This document shows, piece after piece, positions 24,777-38,600 of a stretch of DNA of 64,000 nucleotides. Below the pieces are notes generated by a model. The model did not search any database. It worked only from the letters and a program-made list of their open reading frames with translations, and was not told the DNA's origin. Location: positions 4,931,032 to 4,995,031 of the forward strand of contig NC_037649.1 of assembly GCF_003254395.2 (NCBI RefSeq), given 5' to 3'. The stretch is from Apis mellifera. Taxonomy: Eukaryota > Arthropoda > Insecta > Hymenoptera > Apidae. The stretch's first letter is position 1, and every line of letters begins with the position of its first letter. The translations under genes were made by a program, and so were the position numbers.

Positions 24777-25262
24777 TTTTCATTTTTTATTCGCATAAAT
24801 GTAATTATATATTATATATATAATTATTTTTGGAGAAAATTTCTTTGGTGCAATTTTAGGTAAGTGCAATTTTTACAAATGTGAATTTAGTTTGGAAGTT
24901 ATTGAGCTGATTTTCATTTGCATAAATGTAATTATATGTTATATATATAATTATTTTTGGAGAAAATTTCTTTGGTAAGTGCAATTTTTACAAATGTGAA
25001 TTTAGTTTGGAAGTTATTGAACTGATTTTCACTTTTTATTTGCATAAATGTAATTATATGTAATATATATAATTATTTTTGGAGAAAATTTCTTTGGTAA
25101 GTGCAATTTTTACAAATGTGAATTTAGTTTGGAAATTATTGAGCTGATTTTCATTTGCATAAATGTAATTATATGTTATATATATAATTATTTTTGAAGA
25201 AAATTTCTTTGGTAAGTGCAATTTTTACAAATGTGAATTTAGTTTGGAAGTTATTGAGTTGA
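24777..25262. repeat. Tandem repeat, 4 copies of about 115-127 bp
   Basis: The marker string GCATAAATGTAATT starts at 24,793, 24,920, 25,042 and 25,157. Each unit continues with a TATATATAATTATTTTTG segment, GAAAATTTCTTTGG and GTGAATTTAGTTTGG. Copies differ by small indels and single bases. Every unit contains GGTAAGTGC, which looks like a splice donor, but no exon abuts it. Confidence 0.93.
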
Positions 25263-28200
25263 CGTGTATGGATGTATTCCAGAAAGAACGAAACGGAAAT
25301 ATCGAAACAGTGAGTTGAATTGATGAAGCCTGATGTTTCGAAATAATAGAGAATATCAGAGATAGTAAAGCGAAGCGTGTATACGTTGAATATAGATGGA
25401 ATAAAGAGAAAATACCAAGTAAATTGAAGCATTAAGGATACTATTTTCAGAAAGAAGAATATGAATAGCAAGATGATTAGTAAAAATGATTTTACGTTTC
25501 AAAAGAAGATAAGAATTAAAATATCTAATTTAATTTTATGGATCAACATTTGCGAAAGAATCGATGTTAATTATTTTTATATTTGAAATTCATAGAAAAT
25601 TTCTCTAATAGACAATGATTTTTTTATTGGACTCTATGAAATAAGCATTCGTTTAGAATCTCGTACTTGGAAGAGAATAAAGTAGGAAAGTAGCTAATAA
25701 ATTAAATATATATCTTGTTGAGATGAAAAATTTTGAAATAGTTTGAAAGAAAGTATACTTTGAAATGGAAAGAGCATCGAATAGAAAGATGTATCAAAAC
25801 AAAAGATAACAAGTCAATGTGATTTCCAATATAAAACGCTTAGAGAATTAAAAGATTAATATCAGAAATATAAAATGAAATGGATTGAAGCATTTATCAC
25901 AGTTAACAATATACGCAAATGAAATAACACTTTTCGATGATATATTTCAACTTTCAAGTCACGTCATCGAGCCTTTACAATGCCTCGTACCTCCAAAACG
26001 AATATTTCCATTTTTATTACGCAATCGAGCACAACTCTTATATACATTTCTCCTCTCGATTCAGTACTTCACGATCTTCATTTGCATATCAATATCATTT
26101 TCCGCTGCACCACCAGATCAACGCTTCGTTCGACAACGAAGATAAACCAGAATAATTCGACTGTCCCTTGAAACAAAAGGTTTCTTTTCTCTCTAAGTTC
26201 CAAGCTCTAAGTTCTAACATTGCAAAACAAAAATTCCAAATTCCAAATATTACATATTTTCATGTTACAAGATCGATGAATCCTCGAATTAAAATTCAAG
26301 TCAAGAAATATTCGAGAAGCGAGCTCCTCCTCTTCTCAATCAATTCTCTTCATTTTTTTTACGCAATGCTTTTGAGTTACGAAGAAGTTTCATAAAGGAA
26401 GCCTGATAAAGGGAGAATCGTTCGTTAAGCAACGAATCTTCGCGAGCAAGTGCGCGGCCATATATTTATTCGGTTCGTAAAAGTTTCTTTACGAGGCAGC
26501 ACGCTTTACGACACCGAACGCATAACGTTCCTTTCTTGGCCGGCTCGAAATCGCCGATTTCGTTGAAAGTTTTCAACTGTATCGCTCGCATAAATTCTTT
26601 TTTTTTCGCCCTGATCACGCACGCTTATGCTGAATTATCCCATGATAAAACCGTGCTCGCCAATAGAGAACTTTCCGAGGCCGTGTAATATTTTTGTTAA
26701 ATCCCCATCGCGTTTGTGGAAACTCGTAAAAGAAATTTTTAGACAGCCACATCCTTAATAAAATATTTCGTTATTATGTTTTCGAAGATTAATAATAATT
26801 AATTAATAAACTAGTTCAGATAAAGTGTTCGAGTGATTGAGATCAATTTAAAATTAAAATTAAATGTTGCATGATGACAAAATTAAAAGCATTGCATCAA
26901 ACAATTGGAAATATTCTACATTGATTGATCAACGAAACGTTAGATAGAAACGTTGCTTCGCGTCGTATACTAATTGCCGGTTTGGAGAGGAAGGTTCAAG
27001 GTTAAGATTTTTCTTCGTCGAAGAATCGAGAGGGAGCGAGGCGTTCGCCGAATCGGCGTTCCAAGATGGGCCGGGTAGTCAGACAAGTTTTAAAAATACT
27101 TTACCAAACCTGTGCCGTCCTGTCCCGAGACTTTTTGCATGATTTGGCGCCAGTTACCGATTCTCATTCGCTCGACTTGTTGGTAAGCGCTTCCCTTAGG
27201 TGCAACGAACTTTTAAACTAATTATGCATATAATCAATGTTGCGAGAGATTGTGCAAGTGAGTTTTGTTCTGATTTTTTTTTCTTTTCATTGAATTTTGA
27301 TGTCGAAACGAAAAGGAGAATTTAAAAAATAAGATATAACGTTGTTTTGTTTAATTAATGAATTTTGTCGAAACTTTCTCTTTGAAAGTATTTAAATATT
27401 TAAATTTAATTGACGAATTTAATTAGATTAAATATCAAACGATTATTTAATCTTTCGATAATTAATCGAGGAATATTTTCTATAAAGTTACATTGTAAGA
27501 TATTTTTTGATTGAAAAGAAAAAATATATAAGAAATTAGTAATTAAAGGATAATAAAAGATATTTATATTTCGGATAAATTATTATTAATAAAAATGTAT
27601 ATTATCATTATAACAAATAAAAAAGAATCGATTGCATTAATACGATTATGTAAGTAATTGTTAACGATATTAATTTCTTATTTATGCTTTCGATTGAATA
27701 TTAAATAATCTTTAAATGATATATCATAATAAAAAGACTTTCATGTGTGATATCCAATTCGAGTGATCGAAAACAAATGAGACAACTGATAATCTAATTA
27801 ATCAATGTTCAAGATGATTTCTTCAAATATTATATAAGATCACAGCCAAAAGATACAAATAATAGAATCTCTCGATATCAAGAATAAGTTGGAATCTTTC
27901 TACGTATTCAAGTTGAAGGATATTCTCAAGAATGCAGGAATAACGTCAGATATATCTTCTCTGAAGAAGGTGTGGCTTCTGTATATATTTTCCAGTGAAT
28001 AATCTTTGGCATTCCTCTTCTCTCTCAATTGAATGGATGACAGGACAACTATGAAACAGAATTATTTTAAATTTCTTTCAGATAATTGAAAATTCAGTCT
28101 TAAAGTATCATTTTAAACTCTTTTAATTGCACTCGACGAATGAAGACTTGATGAAAACATACCAATTGAAAATTTATGCGTCTATAAAATTTATTATTCA

Positions 28201-28380
28201 ATGTATTTATAAATTATTCTGCGATAAAATCTTATCTCTACTCATCGAAATACAAAATACACCAATCGATTGGTTAACTTAGATCAAAATCTTTCTTTTA
28301 ACAAATCTTTATACTTTTTCTCCGATAAAAAAAAAACACATTCGTCTCTCTCTTTCATAAAAAACAGAAGCTTTCGAAAA
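25263..28380. other. Mostly AT-rich non-coding DNA with two CpG-richer islets
   Basis: AT-rich to 26,400. A CpG-richer islet at 26,410-26,720 and another at 26,990-27,220 stand out; the second holds a short ORF with a splice donor described separately. From 27,240 to 28,380 the DNA is AT-rich again with no frame of interest. Confidence 0.4.
27066..27221 (+). CDS. Doubtful 51-codon ORF or first coding exon with a splice donor
   Basis: An ATG in a fair context (CCAAGATGG) opens a 51-codon frame beginning MGRVVRQVLKILYQTCAVL and continuing SRDFLHDLAPV. After codon 39 (LDLL) there is a good donor, TTG|GTAAGC at 27,183, so the frame could also be a 117-base phase-0 first exon. It lies in an isolated CpG-containing islet, just after an inverted repeat CGCCGA-A-TCGGCG at about 27,046-27,060, and contains TTTGGCGCC, which resembles an E2F site. 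I recognise no family. No matching downstream exon was identified, so this could equally be a non-coding regulatory element. Confidence 0.2.
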   Translation: MGRVVRQVLKILYQTCAVLSRDFLHDLAPVTDSHSLDLLVSASLRCNELLN

Positions 28381-28383
28381 AAG

Positions 28384-31290
28384 TCAAAATAACTTTTCGA
28401 CTTTAAACTCGAAACACGCTCCTAACGGAAGAGACGCCGAATATATTAATACGAAACTACCAAACTTCCCCCTCCTCCCTTCTCTAGACTCGTTGTTCTC
28501 CGGTATGCGGGCCGCGTGCCGCGTGATTTTTTCCTCGTTCGTTCGAGAACGCGCGACAGGACACATATATTTCGTGGTCGTCGTCCTCCCCCCTCCCTCT
28601 GATTCATCCTTATCGAGAGGCAACCTTGCCTCCTTTCGTTGTCGCGACGACCGCCTGGAAAAGAAGAAACGCCGGTTTCGCCGCCCTCATCCGCCACCCG
28701 CGGCGCATTATTATTTAACGCCGCTTACATAAGTAATTCTACGTTGTCACGTTGACCGAGTGCAAGCCTCCTCTCGATTGTAGGCGGTCGAGAATCTCTC
28801 GAGAAAGAGGGAGAGAGAGAAACGAGAAAGGGATAAGGGATAAGGAGAATCACGAAGGAATTCGACGTACGAGGATCGATGGCCCGTTTGCAAAAGGATT
28901 TTGCAAAATGTTGCCACGGTATGAAAGGTATGAACGAAGTGAAAGTTGCATTTTGCCCTGGGTTTATATATGGATTTTGCATCGAAGATACAAAGTCGGA
29001 GTGGGCGGTGGTATACGGTGGTTAGGATTCGTTCGTAATAAATCGAATACTTAGGCGCGAAACTGGATGGAAACAGGCATTTCGTGACGACAGTTGGTTT
29101 TAAAAAGGGGGGCGTGGAATGAAATGGCCGCCAGGAAGTGTGAGAAATTTTGACGAGAAATTAAACTAGAAATATTTAACCAGATATTATCTTATACGAT
29201 TATCTGTTATTCTAAGAAGAATATATCAAATGCAAATATATTATTAAATGAAGAAATATCGAGAATTCCAAGAGAAAAGAGTATTAGAAACTGTCTAGAT
29301 TTAAATCTTCTTACAAGTTTTAAAAGAGAGCATCTCACAAACATCGAGAAATACACCCTCCCCATATCTTAAATTATAGAAAAATCTCGAATTCTAACAA
29401 TTCTAAAATAATACTCTTCTTTCCCGTTCATCTGTTAATTCGAACGAGTCCACAAATCCAAATGGAAAAATTCGAAATGACAACACGATAAACTGATATA
29501 TTTCTCTCACGTAAGTAAACACGTGATCCAGAGGTTGAGGAATAAACATTTCCTCACGAGAACGAGAGACAAGCAAGAAACTGTCGTTGTCCGCCAAAAA
29601 TTGTCAGCGACTCCGAGCTCTTTCCAGAAAACGAAATCCCTCCTCTGAGGGGGGAGAACACGGTCGCAAAAGTTGTTGGCAAAGTATGGGCGGCGGTGTC
29701 TGGCGGCGGGTCGACACTCTTTATTTTCTCTGTCGCGATACCGTGCACGAAAACACGGGGAACCGAGGGGCCCCGATAAAAGGGGGCCGCGGAATTTCGC
29801 GGCAAGTGACAAATTAGCTTGCCACACGGCGGCTCTCTCGTACCGGATCGTGGCAACATATTTATAGAGCGTCTCGCCGCTAATGGTAATCCAGGTGTTC
29901 CCTCGCCGACTCTATTTTCGTCCACCCGTTTATCTCCCTCCGGCCCACGAGATCCTTCCTCTTTTTTTCTTTCTTTTTATTTATTTATTTATTTGTCTCT
30001 CTCTGTCTTTGTGGAGAGACACCTTCTATCTCGCGTCCACGTTAGAAAACAAGGTGAATAAATACAAGCGTGGACATTACCAGATAATGGCGTGATTGTT
30101 AACCGCAATTCATTTCACTACCTACGTTACACGGCTCGCCGCGTGACGTCCGTGGATTTATCGCCGCCTAAACTCTCTTTGCGCGCCACCACGACGATGC
30201 TCCGCGTTAATCCGCTTCGAGAACGCTCCGCAATTTACCCGAGAGAGTGTACGAGCTCCCTTCTTATTTGGGGCAAAGAGGAGAGGTTGGATTGGCGAGA
30301 GAGATTAAAATGAGCGGGAATAATTGAAACGTCTCCGTTTCTTGCTCCCGTTTTCAACGGATGTTAGGTTAAGACGGAGGAGGAGGAGGTACTAATTGGG
30401 GAGGTTGTTATATTCTTGCCCGGAAAGTGTACAACACGTGTGGCATACTGAACATTTCGTATTCTTCTCGTGCGAGGATCACGTTTTAGTCACGTTTTTT
30501 CACGCAGAAGATCCAGGATGTCGATGATTCGTGGAACAGATTTGTCGCAGCTGTTAATTCTAGAGCCAAAAATAATATTATACAACAATATTAGTTCAGG
30601 ATTATTTGTGTGATTGTTTCACAAACAAGTCTTCTGTAATATTTTTTTTTATCATATAATATGAATAATATTTAAACTATGATAAAGAGAAGGATATAAT
30701 TTTCATTCGTCTTCCAAACGAAAATGATTGAATTAGTTTTTATTAAATTTTTGTCCCGTACAGTTCAACCTAACTTAAATTCCTCCTCTGATTTGTTCAC
30801 GACGAGATGGGGGCCATCTCGAATGTCCAGACACTGTCCCACACTCGAGTTCACCGAACTGGATGTTCAAAAATGGCCCTCGCCTCGGGTTGGGGAAACG
30901 AATCGAAAAGGGTGCTGCTCTCTTGCAGCGTGAGTCATCGCGCGAGTTGGCCACGGGAGGAGCCGGGTTTAATTCAACGTGTTGAACGTGTCGCCAGCCT
31001 TATGGGCGAGCTAACGCGTGGTGCCACGGTGCGTAATATCATGTAGGTGGCACTAAAATGGGTGAAGGTAGCCCCGGGGTACAATGGATGCTGGCTACAC
31101 CGATACCTTGCGATGCAACAAGTGTTAGCCCACGCGTTTCACTTACGCGAAACGATACACTCGGCACAGGTACACTCTTACTTGGGCGATTAACCTGTAT
31201 TAAATCGGTTCAAAAGTTACTTTTATTTTTACAGATTATATCTCTAAGGATTTATCGAGTTGGAATTTTTGTACGATTACCATAAAATGA
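28384..31290. other. Longest run of CpG-rich DNA in the window, no confirmed gene
   Basis: CpG-rich blocks at 28,400-29,130, 29,510-30,380 and 30,780-31,150 alternate with AT-rich gaps. Frames of 60-120 codons are open on both strands but overlap each other and are Arg/Ser/Pro-rich without domains. A (GA)n-like run is at about 28,800-28,825. Dense CpG in a bee genome is compatible with unmethylated regulatory DNA, but nothing specific (promoter, exon, RNA gene) can be named. Confidence 0.4.
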
Positions 31291-34200
31291 TTGGATCGAT
31301 CTTTGTTATTCGAAAAATTATCTTCATATTATTCAGATTCCTCTTTTTTGGAAATTTTATGCATTATGATTGTGTATATATATATTTTCTTTTTCAGAAA
31401 TGGCAGGGATCTTTATTAGCTTGTTTCAAAAGATGATTATATTTCGCTAGAAATTTAATTATTAATTTATCTTGTAACAATCGAATGAAGATCTCATAAC
31501 AAATTAATATATCAAGTTACGCGACAAAAATATTGAAAGATTATCTCACGATCACATTTTGACAAAGGTATGAAAAGAAAAAAATGTGTGGATGATAGAT
31601 AGGTAAAAGTCTTCCAGTCGATTTGCGTGAAGAACGCGTGCTGTTATCTCACCTTGAAGCTGTTTCTCGGATTTCTAAGCACCGCCAAGGTGACTTCAAC
31701 TGGCTCCTGTTCTCTCCTTTATCTTCCGGTTGAATTGCGATCGAGGACCGTGGCGTGAGAAATGCCAACACCAACGCTGCTTCTCCGATTTTGGATCGCC
31801 TCTCTGGTCTCTCTGTACTTTTTGTCTTTGTTTTTTTTTTTCTTCTTGAAGTAAGGAATTCTCGTGGGATGTCGGGTGGACGGTTTTTAAGCAATAATAT
31901 AATATTTGATTGGCCAGACAAATATCGTTTCTTGGTTCAATTTTATTCGTAAGAATATGAATACTTTTAAGACACTGTAATCTCTCTGATAAAAATATAT
32001 TTTTATTTTCAGGATTTCGAATCGCACATATTTGTGAAAATATTAATGAAATATGAAATAAAAAATTTGTTAAGAATTTATTGTGGAAAATATAAACTAT
32101 AACTAATAAATGCTATAATAAATGTTTAATAATTTATTTATCTTGATCATATCGTTGAAATCTCGGACATAACATAACCTCAATAGAGATTATTTATCCA
32201 TTATAATACTTAAATCAAATAATACTTTGATATCTTTCCTGTCATATTAATAATAGATGAGATTTTAAATCGAATCTTTAATATTTGCTCAATATTCATC
32301 ACAATAGGTCATAAGTCACATCTATTTATCATATTTCCATGTATCTAATTCTAATAAATAAATGAAACGTTCTCCGCGATAGACCATTAATCATTCACAT
32401 TTATTCCATTCCCATGTAGCTATATTGAAACAAATAAGTGACGAAATCTTTATTTTAAAATTTTCCACATAAATAACGTGTAGAAACGAGCTGTGCTAAC
32501 CTTCTGGAAATCGGCTCACGACCTTCTTATAGGTCACAATCCAAAGTTAAGAAAGAACTTTGCCATAATCATAACGTTAATTTATATCGATACGTAATAT
32601 TTCCACCACGGTTGGAAATATCACGCGACAATTATCACGCGAACATTATCCCGAATAATTACAGGCCTCCGCCAAAGTTTCAATTTTAGATCGGGATAAC
32701 CTATTGCGTAACGTTATTTATTTAATTTTCCGCTTATTTTCTATCAACTTTCAAATTCATCAAACGTCTCATTTAAATTGAGCAATCCTGTCAACGGTTG
32801 TAATTTTCATCCGGAGGAGCAGAACTCCTCTCCAGAGGAGATTACCCACAGTCGTCGAATCGAGGTTGCAGAGAGCGCCTCTCACGGCCGCCAATTAAAC
32901 AATTTCCTGCATCGAGATCCCCGATCTCTTGTTACTTGTATCTCTTAAACTGGCAAAAATTCGCGTTCGATCATCGAGAAAATCTCGTTTCTTTTTCGCG
33001 AAGGATTAATGCCCTCGTCTCATCCTCGTCCTTTCTTTTTTTTTCGCGTCTTGGCTCGTATCATTTTCACGACAGACCATACTTTCACCCGACAACACCG
33101 TCGGGGGCTCCTCCTTTGTTACGGGATCGCGTGCCTTTTGTCGCATCTCGCTTCTATTCCCACGTATTTTTCACTACAACTGTGCACATGCATTCGAAAG
33201 TGGCCCTTTGACTCCCATTTTGTACCTTTAATTACTTTTGCGGAAGCTTTCAGAATTGGAAATCTGTGTTTCGAAATGTGTTGGTTGTTCATTGTTGATC
33301 ACGTCTCTCGGCATAATTTGATCGAGAGGAACAAATTTGGGGGGGCCTTTGAAAGTAATGGAATCAATACGAACTCGAACTTCTTTGAGGATCCTTAATT
33401 ATGATCGTATTCTATTTATGGGAATGAAAGTTTTCGTTGATACTGAATGAACATGCTGGTTTAAAAACATGATAAAATTATCCGTCGAATTGTCAATGCA
33501 ATAGTTATTATATAAATTCATAACAATGTTTAAGTTTACATTTTATAAAATTTCAATTAATATATTAATTAATACCACATTAATACTTTTCGTATTAATA
33601 AATTGAATCCTAATATAAATTACCCAGGAATACGTTATATCTTTTATTATATCCAATCTAAAAGTTATTATATCTCATTCAAGCAATATGACATAACCTC
33701 AATATACTATCAATATGGAACACCTTCCAAATATGGTAGAATCTCATTAGTAAGACAGATAAGTTGGATTCAATCAACAGTTGGATTTCATTGATATTAC
33801 CTAAGTTTTATTATATTTTACGTTACGTTGAAGTTTTATTGTCAATTTCAATAAATTCAACTAACAGTACATCGAAACAGGAAAATAAATTATTAATTAA
33901 CCTATTCCCATTTATCGACAGGAAATCATTTATCGATATCTCGGTATTTGTTGTTGCTCTACCCATTTCTTTATTCTCCTCCTCTATCGATCCGGATCAA
34001 TATCATCTCTCAATTAAATATCGTTCCCGATCCTTAAATATATATCCATCCCGGTTGGCGTTAAACGCGCAAAAACGGCATCTCGGCGGGATTAGAAGGT
34101 GCAGCCGGGTTGCGGTCGCCCTTCAGAGCGAAAATAACGTCCGAGTAGCCGTCTAAACCGGTAAAATTAACCGCAACAGGTGTAATTTATACTGGTAAAT

Positions 34201-34550
34201 TGCTGTCCCTCCTATGTATGCTGGTATCGCGTGTACGCGTGTAATTACACGTGCGCGTTTGTGTGCGCAAAATGTGCTTTCAACACAGTGGATCCTGGCC
34301 AGTGGATGTGCCTCTTTAACGCGGCCGTTTCCGCCCGATTAACATTTAAATATCTTATTTATAACCTGACCATTGATCTTTCCCTCGCGACTAGAAATCG
34401 CGGAGGAGGAAGACGGATGGGGAATTCACGTCCTCGCCTCGGATTCTCTCCCGTACGACTCGATTAACGCGAATTAAACCGCACCACCGTTCCGAGAGAC
34501 ATGCTCTTCCTGTTCGTCGTGACGTAAGTTGTGCGATATTCACGATGTTT
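31291..34550. other. Mixed AT-rich and CpG-richer DNA, no gene seen
   Basis: AT-rich at 31,300-32,500 and 33,400-34,000. Moderately CpG-rich at 31,640-31,880, 32,800-33,350 and 34,040-34,520. No spliced gene model could be built; the longest frames (129-130 codons at 33,009 and 33,764) show no known motif. Confidence 0.35.
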
Positions 34551-35396
34551 CAATAAATTTAATATGCGTTAATAAGAGAAAAATAAGATGACGATAATCA
34601 AAAGTTATTGAAATATTTGAATAAAGTAATTCATTTGGTGTTGTTATTAAGATTCAGAGATAGAAAGTTAGAATAATAATAAATGATAGAGAATGGTCGA
34701 GAGGAATTGTTTATTGGAAAATTTTTACAAAAATTTTAAAATCAAACTATTGCAATTTATGTAATGCAATTATGAATTTAATACTATCTAATTTTCAAAA
34801 TTCAATTATATAAAAAAATTCATTATTAAATTTATTATCCGTCAAGTCCAATTAATATCATCCAATCGAGCACAAAAAATACTATCTAAAAATCATCCAC
34901 AATTACAGAACAAACCTATCAATATACACATCATAAAACTATCTAATACCATCTTCAACCACGATTAATCGCAGGAACACTTTCCAAATCCATCTAAATT
35001 CCACAATCACGAAACAAAGGCATCAACTAATACCAACATTCAACTATTAATCAAACAAAAATTGTCACAAGCTTGAAACAAATACCAGACCAATCTATCT
35101 AAATGTCTAGAAACGTCTATAAAATAAACTCGTCATCAACGAGGATGTAGAAAAACGATCGTACAACTTTTGAGTTTCCAACGACGAACGGAGCTGAGCA
35201 GAAATAGGACGTGCAATCCCTTACGGGTTGAACGGGTGAAGAAGACGCTGCATTTCCGGCTGCGAGTACGTACAATTCACGAGGACGAACGAGGCTGACG
35301 TTGTGTGTCATCGCCGTACCCCTTTGTCGTCGCATGAAAGGCCGGCATTGTTTCATTAAAACAACGTCGCAATCCGACGGATAAAGAGAGTCAGAT

Positions 35397-35412
35397 AGAG
35401 AGAGAGAGAGAG
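35397..35412. repeat. (GA)8 microsatellite
   Basis: Pure GA dinucleotides inside a CpG-rich block, 55 bases left of a (CTT)8 run. Confidence 0.88.
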
Positions 35413-35466
35413 ATCTAGGAGAGAATCTGGGCACGAGGTTGCAAGAGAGGATCTCTCTTCGCGGCC

Positions 35467-35490
35467 TCTTCTTCTTCTTCTTCTTCTTCT
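35467..35490. repeat. (CTT)8 microsatellite
   Basis: Eight pure CTT triplets; on the minus strand they give the Glu or Lys runs of overlapping chance frames. Confidence 0.9.
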
Positions 35491-38400
35491 GCTTTCGCAA
35501 CGATTCTTCCTTCCTCCCGCGACGTCCGCCCACCTCGATCTCTCGATCGTGACCTTATATTAACTGCAACACGGGGCCTCGTCGAGACCCCGTGGACATA
35601 GACGGAATGGATCGTGGCCACGGAGTGTTCCAAGGGGAACAGAAGGAGGGAGAGAGGGGGGAGAGGGATATGACTATGGCGAAGAGTCAAGTTCAAGGAG
35701 AACCTCTGGTTACCTCTCCTCGATTACATATCTGACGGGAGATCCGGCCGGTTCCCATGGAACCGACGAGGGAAAAGCGAAATTCTTGATCGTGGAATAG
35801 TTTTTTCTTTCTTTCTTTTTTTTTTTTTTTTGGAAGAAAAATCGTTTCAGAGAGACATCGAAGTTATTTTCTAAATAAAATGTGATTTCTCAGTTGAAAA
35901 TAAATTTTGCAGCTTTTTATTTTATAATAAAAGCATGTTTTGGGATAAATGATATCAGTTAATTAAATATTGAAAAGGGAAAATTAGTTCTTCGTTAACA
36001 ATTTATGTAAACTTCATGCGATTCAAGAGAGATAAATTATATATGCAATTAAGTTATAAATAAGTACTATAGCGTGATAAAATATTTAATACTTCTTCGG
36101 TTGAAGATAAGAATATATATATGTATACACGAATCAGTGAAAAATAAAAAGAAATAAAAATATTTATAAGTTATTCATATTTAATAATGTACAAAATTTG
36201 GGACAAGTATTTAAAAAAAAAAATAATACGTCTTGCAATTTCACAATGAAAAATTGGCAACTTATTATGTATACTTTAAAGCGAGAAGCTAATGATAATA
36301 AATCGGACCAATAATAATTAAGTAACTGGATTTAAATATCTGGAGTTGTTGCTTCTGTAGATTTAAATATCAGGGATATCTTTAACAATAATTTCTCTTT
36401 TACGTATCCAATTATTTACACGTTATTTACGCAAAGATTCAGGAAAAGTCGGACCCCGTTGCTCGAAAATCTGTACGATTCACGACGCGGGAATTTAAAT
36501 ACCAAACATGCAAAAGTGCAATATCGAAGATACTTAAGTCAGCCTTAAGTGCGGATAAAATCAAACAGAAACCTTGCTGAATACACGCAGGATACCATAA
36601 TGTCCAACGTTTCGATCGCGCCAACTTTGGACCAGATTGTAAATCTTGGCGCGAGGATCTCGAGTGTTACGATAACCATATATAAAATCAAAGGACATTA
36701 AGTAACGTTGCGCAACCATGGCGCGCATCTCGTCACGCAATATTTGCATACCGATCGTACTTCCTCCTTTGATCGTCGTGATGACATAACGCTCTCTCCT
36801 CCTCGTGTTTTCTCGCATCCACGGGGTGCGTGGACCGAGTGCAGTGAAGAAAATTCAAGAAGTTATTATAGAAGCTAGAAAAAAGAAAGAAACGTGGAAA
36901 ATCGATTGAGTATTTGTCGAGTAAATTGCAGACATTTTTATCCTGTTAACAAAACATGTATAAGCATTCAATATAATAATGTAAACATAATAATGTAATT
37001 TGTTAATTAGAATATTTATTATAACAAATATGTATAATTATATATCATGACAATAATTTTGATAATCAAGATTTTCTATTGTAAATTGGCTAATCTAAAA
37101 AAATTATTTGAATTTAGAAATATTACTTTAATATTATAACTTATATTATATTCTGACTGATATGAATTCTCATTCTACTATAGAATTTATAACTGTTATA
37201 GATGAAATTTATTTATTTATTTTGAATTTCATTTCAATAAAAATCACATATTCTACAATTTTAAATAAACTAAACGAACAGAGATCTGTTCTTTCGAAAG
37301 TTCAACGAACATTCTTGTTTCCCTGGAATAATCATAGCACTGTTCAAATTTCCCGCTCATTTCGTACACCTTTTGCGCGATTGAGAAGAAAACTCCTTCG
37401 AACGATCCGATCCGTGGAAAAGCGAAACGAATTAAAAACGATTATTACTCTTCTCGATCTCCTCCTCCTCCTCCTCTTTTACGCAATAAGCCAACCGAGA
37501 TTGTTACGAATGCTCGATTTCCCCGTGTTTCGATTCGCCCCTCCCCTCCTCTGTCTTTCGACACAGGATTTCTCGAATAAAAAAAAAAAGAAAAGAAAAA
37601 GAAGAACGTAATTACACGGTGCCGATATTGCCTGGCCTGGATGATGCTCGCCTCCTTCGGTTGCCTTTTTCAGGGAAAAGGTGACTTATAATTGCACGGT
37701 TCCCCGCTAAATTATTTATTAACGCGTTGCACGGACCATCGCCGAGCCCTGATTCACCGGAAGATGGCGTTATGCGATATCCTGGCGGATGAAATGAAAG
37801 AGAGCGGAGATTAATTTTTCTGGAACAGCTCTGGTATTATCTCTCTTTCGTTTCGTGTATTTTTAACGATAATCCGGTGTTTTCTTTTTCTTTTCTTTTC
37901 ATATTAATATTGCGCGTATCAAATTTCAAGTGGAATTTTCGTTATTTATTGAAATAACAATGTTGAATCCGCGAGAGAAGAAATTTATACAGTAACATTT
38001 TTTATATAAAATAAAAAATGAAGATTATGAAACTTTTGTCAAAATTTATAAAGAAATATCTGTAACTGTATCTGTTGTCCTAATTTTACAAATCGAAATT
38101 ACGTTTTACAATTATATCGAGATACTCGTGTATTAAGATATAAAAAAAATTATTCGTTCTCGATTCTTAACTAGCTGTTTGCATCACATTTCCTATTCTT
38201 ATTCCCGTTGACGTGCACGATGATCATTCATGAATTTTTCCAAGAAAGATAAAAAAAAAATATATATATATACATTTCGGATTTTCCTTTCACATCGTGA
38301 TCACAGTGCTCGCGACTATTTTTACATTGTGCCTTTCTGCGAAAACTTATCGAAAATCAATATATCCGAGACAGGAAATCCTCTTCAATTTTTTAACGCG

Positions 38401-38600
38401 CTCTTGAATCTCGTGAAGCGTGTCAAAATTCAGAAAGAAAACGCTCCTTCTATTCAAACAAAACGTGAAACCTCGACGAATTCCACCGTTCCATTTCAAT
38501 TACCCGGCACACATATATTCAATTCAATTTTTCCATTCATTTAATTATTTTTCAGTTATTCAATTTGACGCACTTTCCAAGACCAGCGTGTCCATTTAAC

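Larger units (their letters stand above)
34551..38600. other. Mixed non-coding DNA with microsatellites
   Basis: AT-rich at 34,550-35,100, 35,800-36,420 and 36,900-37,300. CpG-rich at 35,110-35,770. A mid-GC block at 36,430-36,840 has a TTAAGT pair (ACTTAAG, then CCTTAAGTGC at about 36,530-36,552), which resembles NK-2 homeodomain sites. The 149-codon frame at 37,162 runs through low-complexity Leu and Lys codons and looks fortuitous. Confidence 0.35.

Noticed and set aside
37162..37611. 149-codon frame
   Set aside because: Leu and Lys runs from CTC and poly-A repeats; no motif, no neighbouring splice sites that build a gene.
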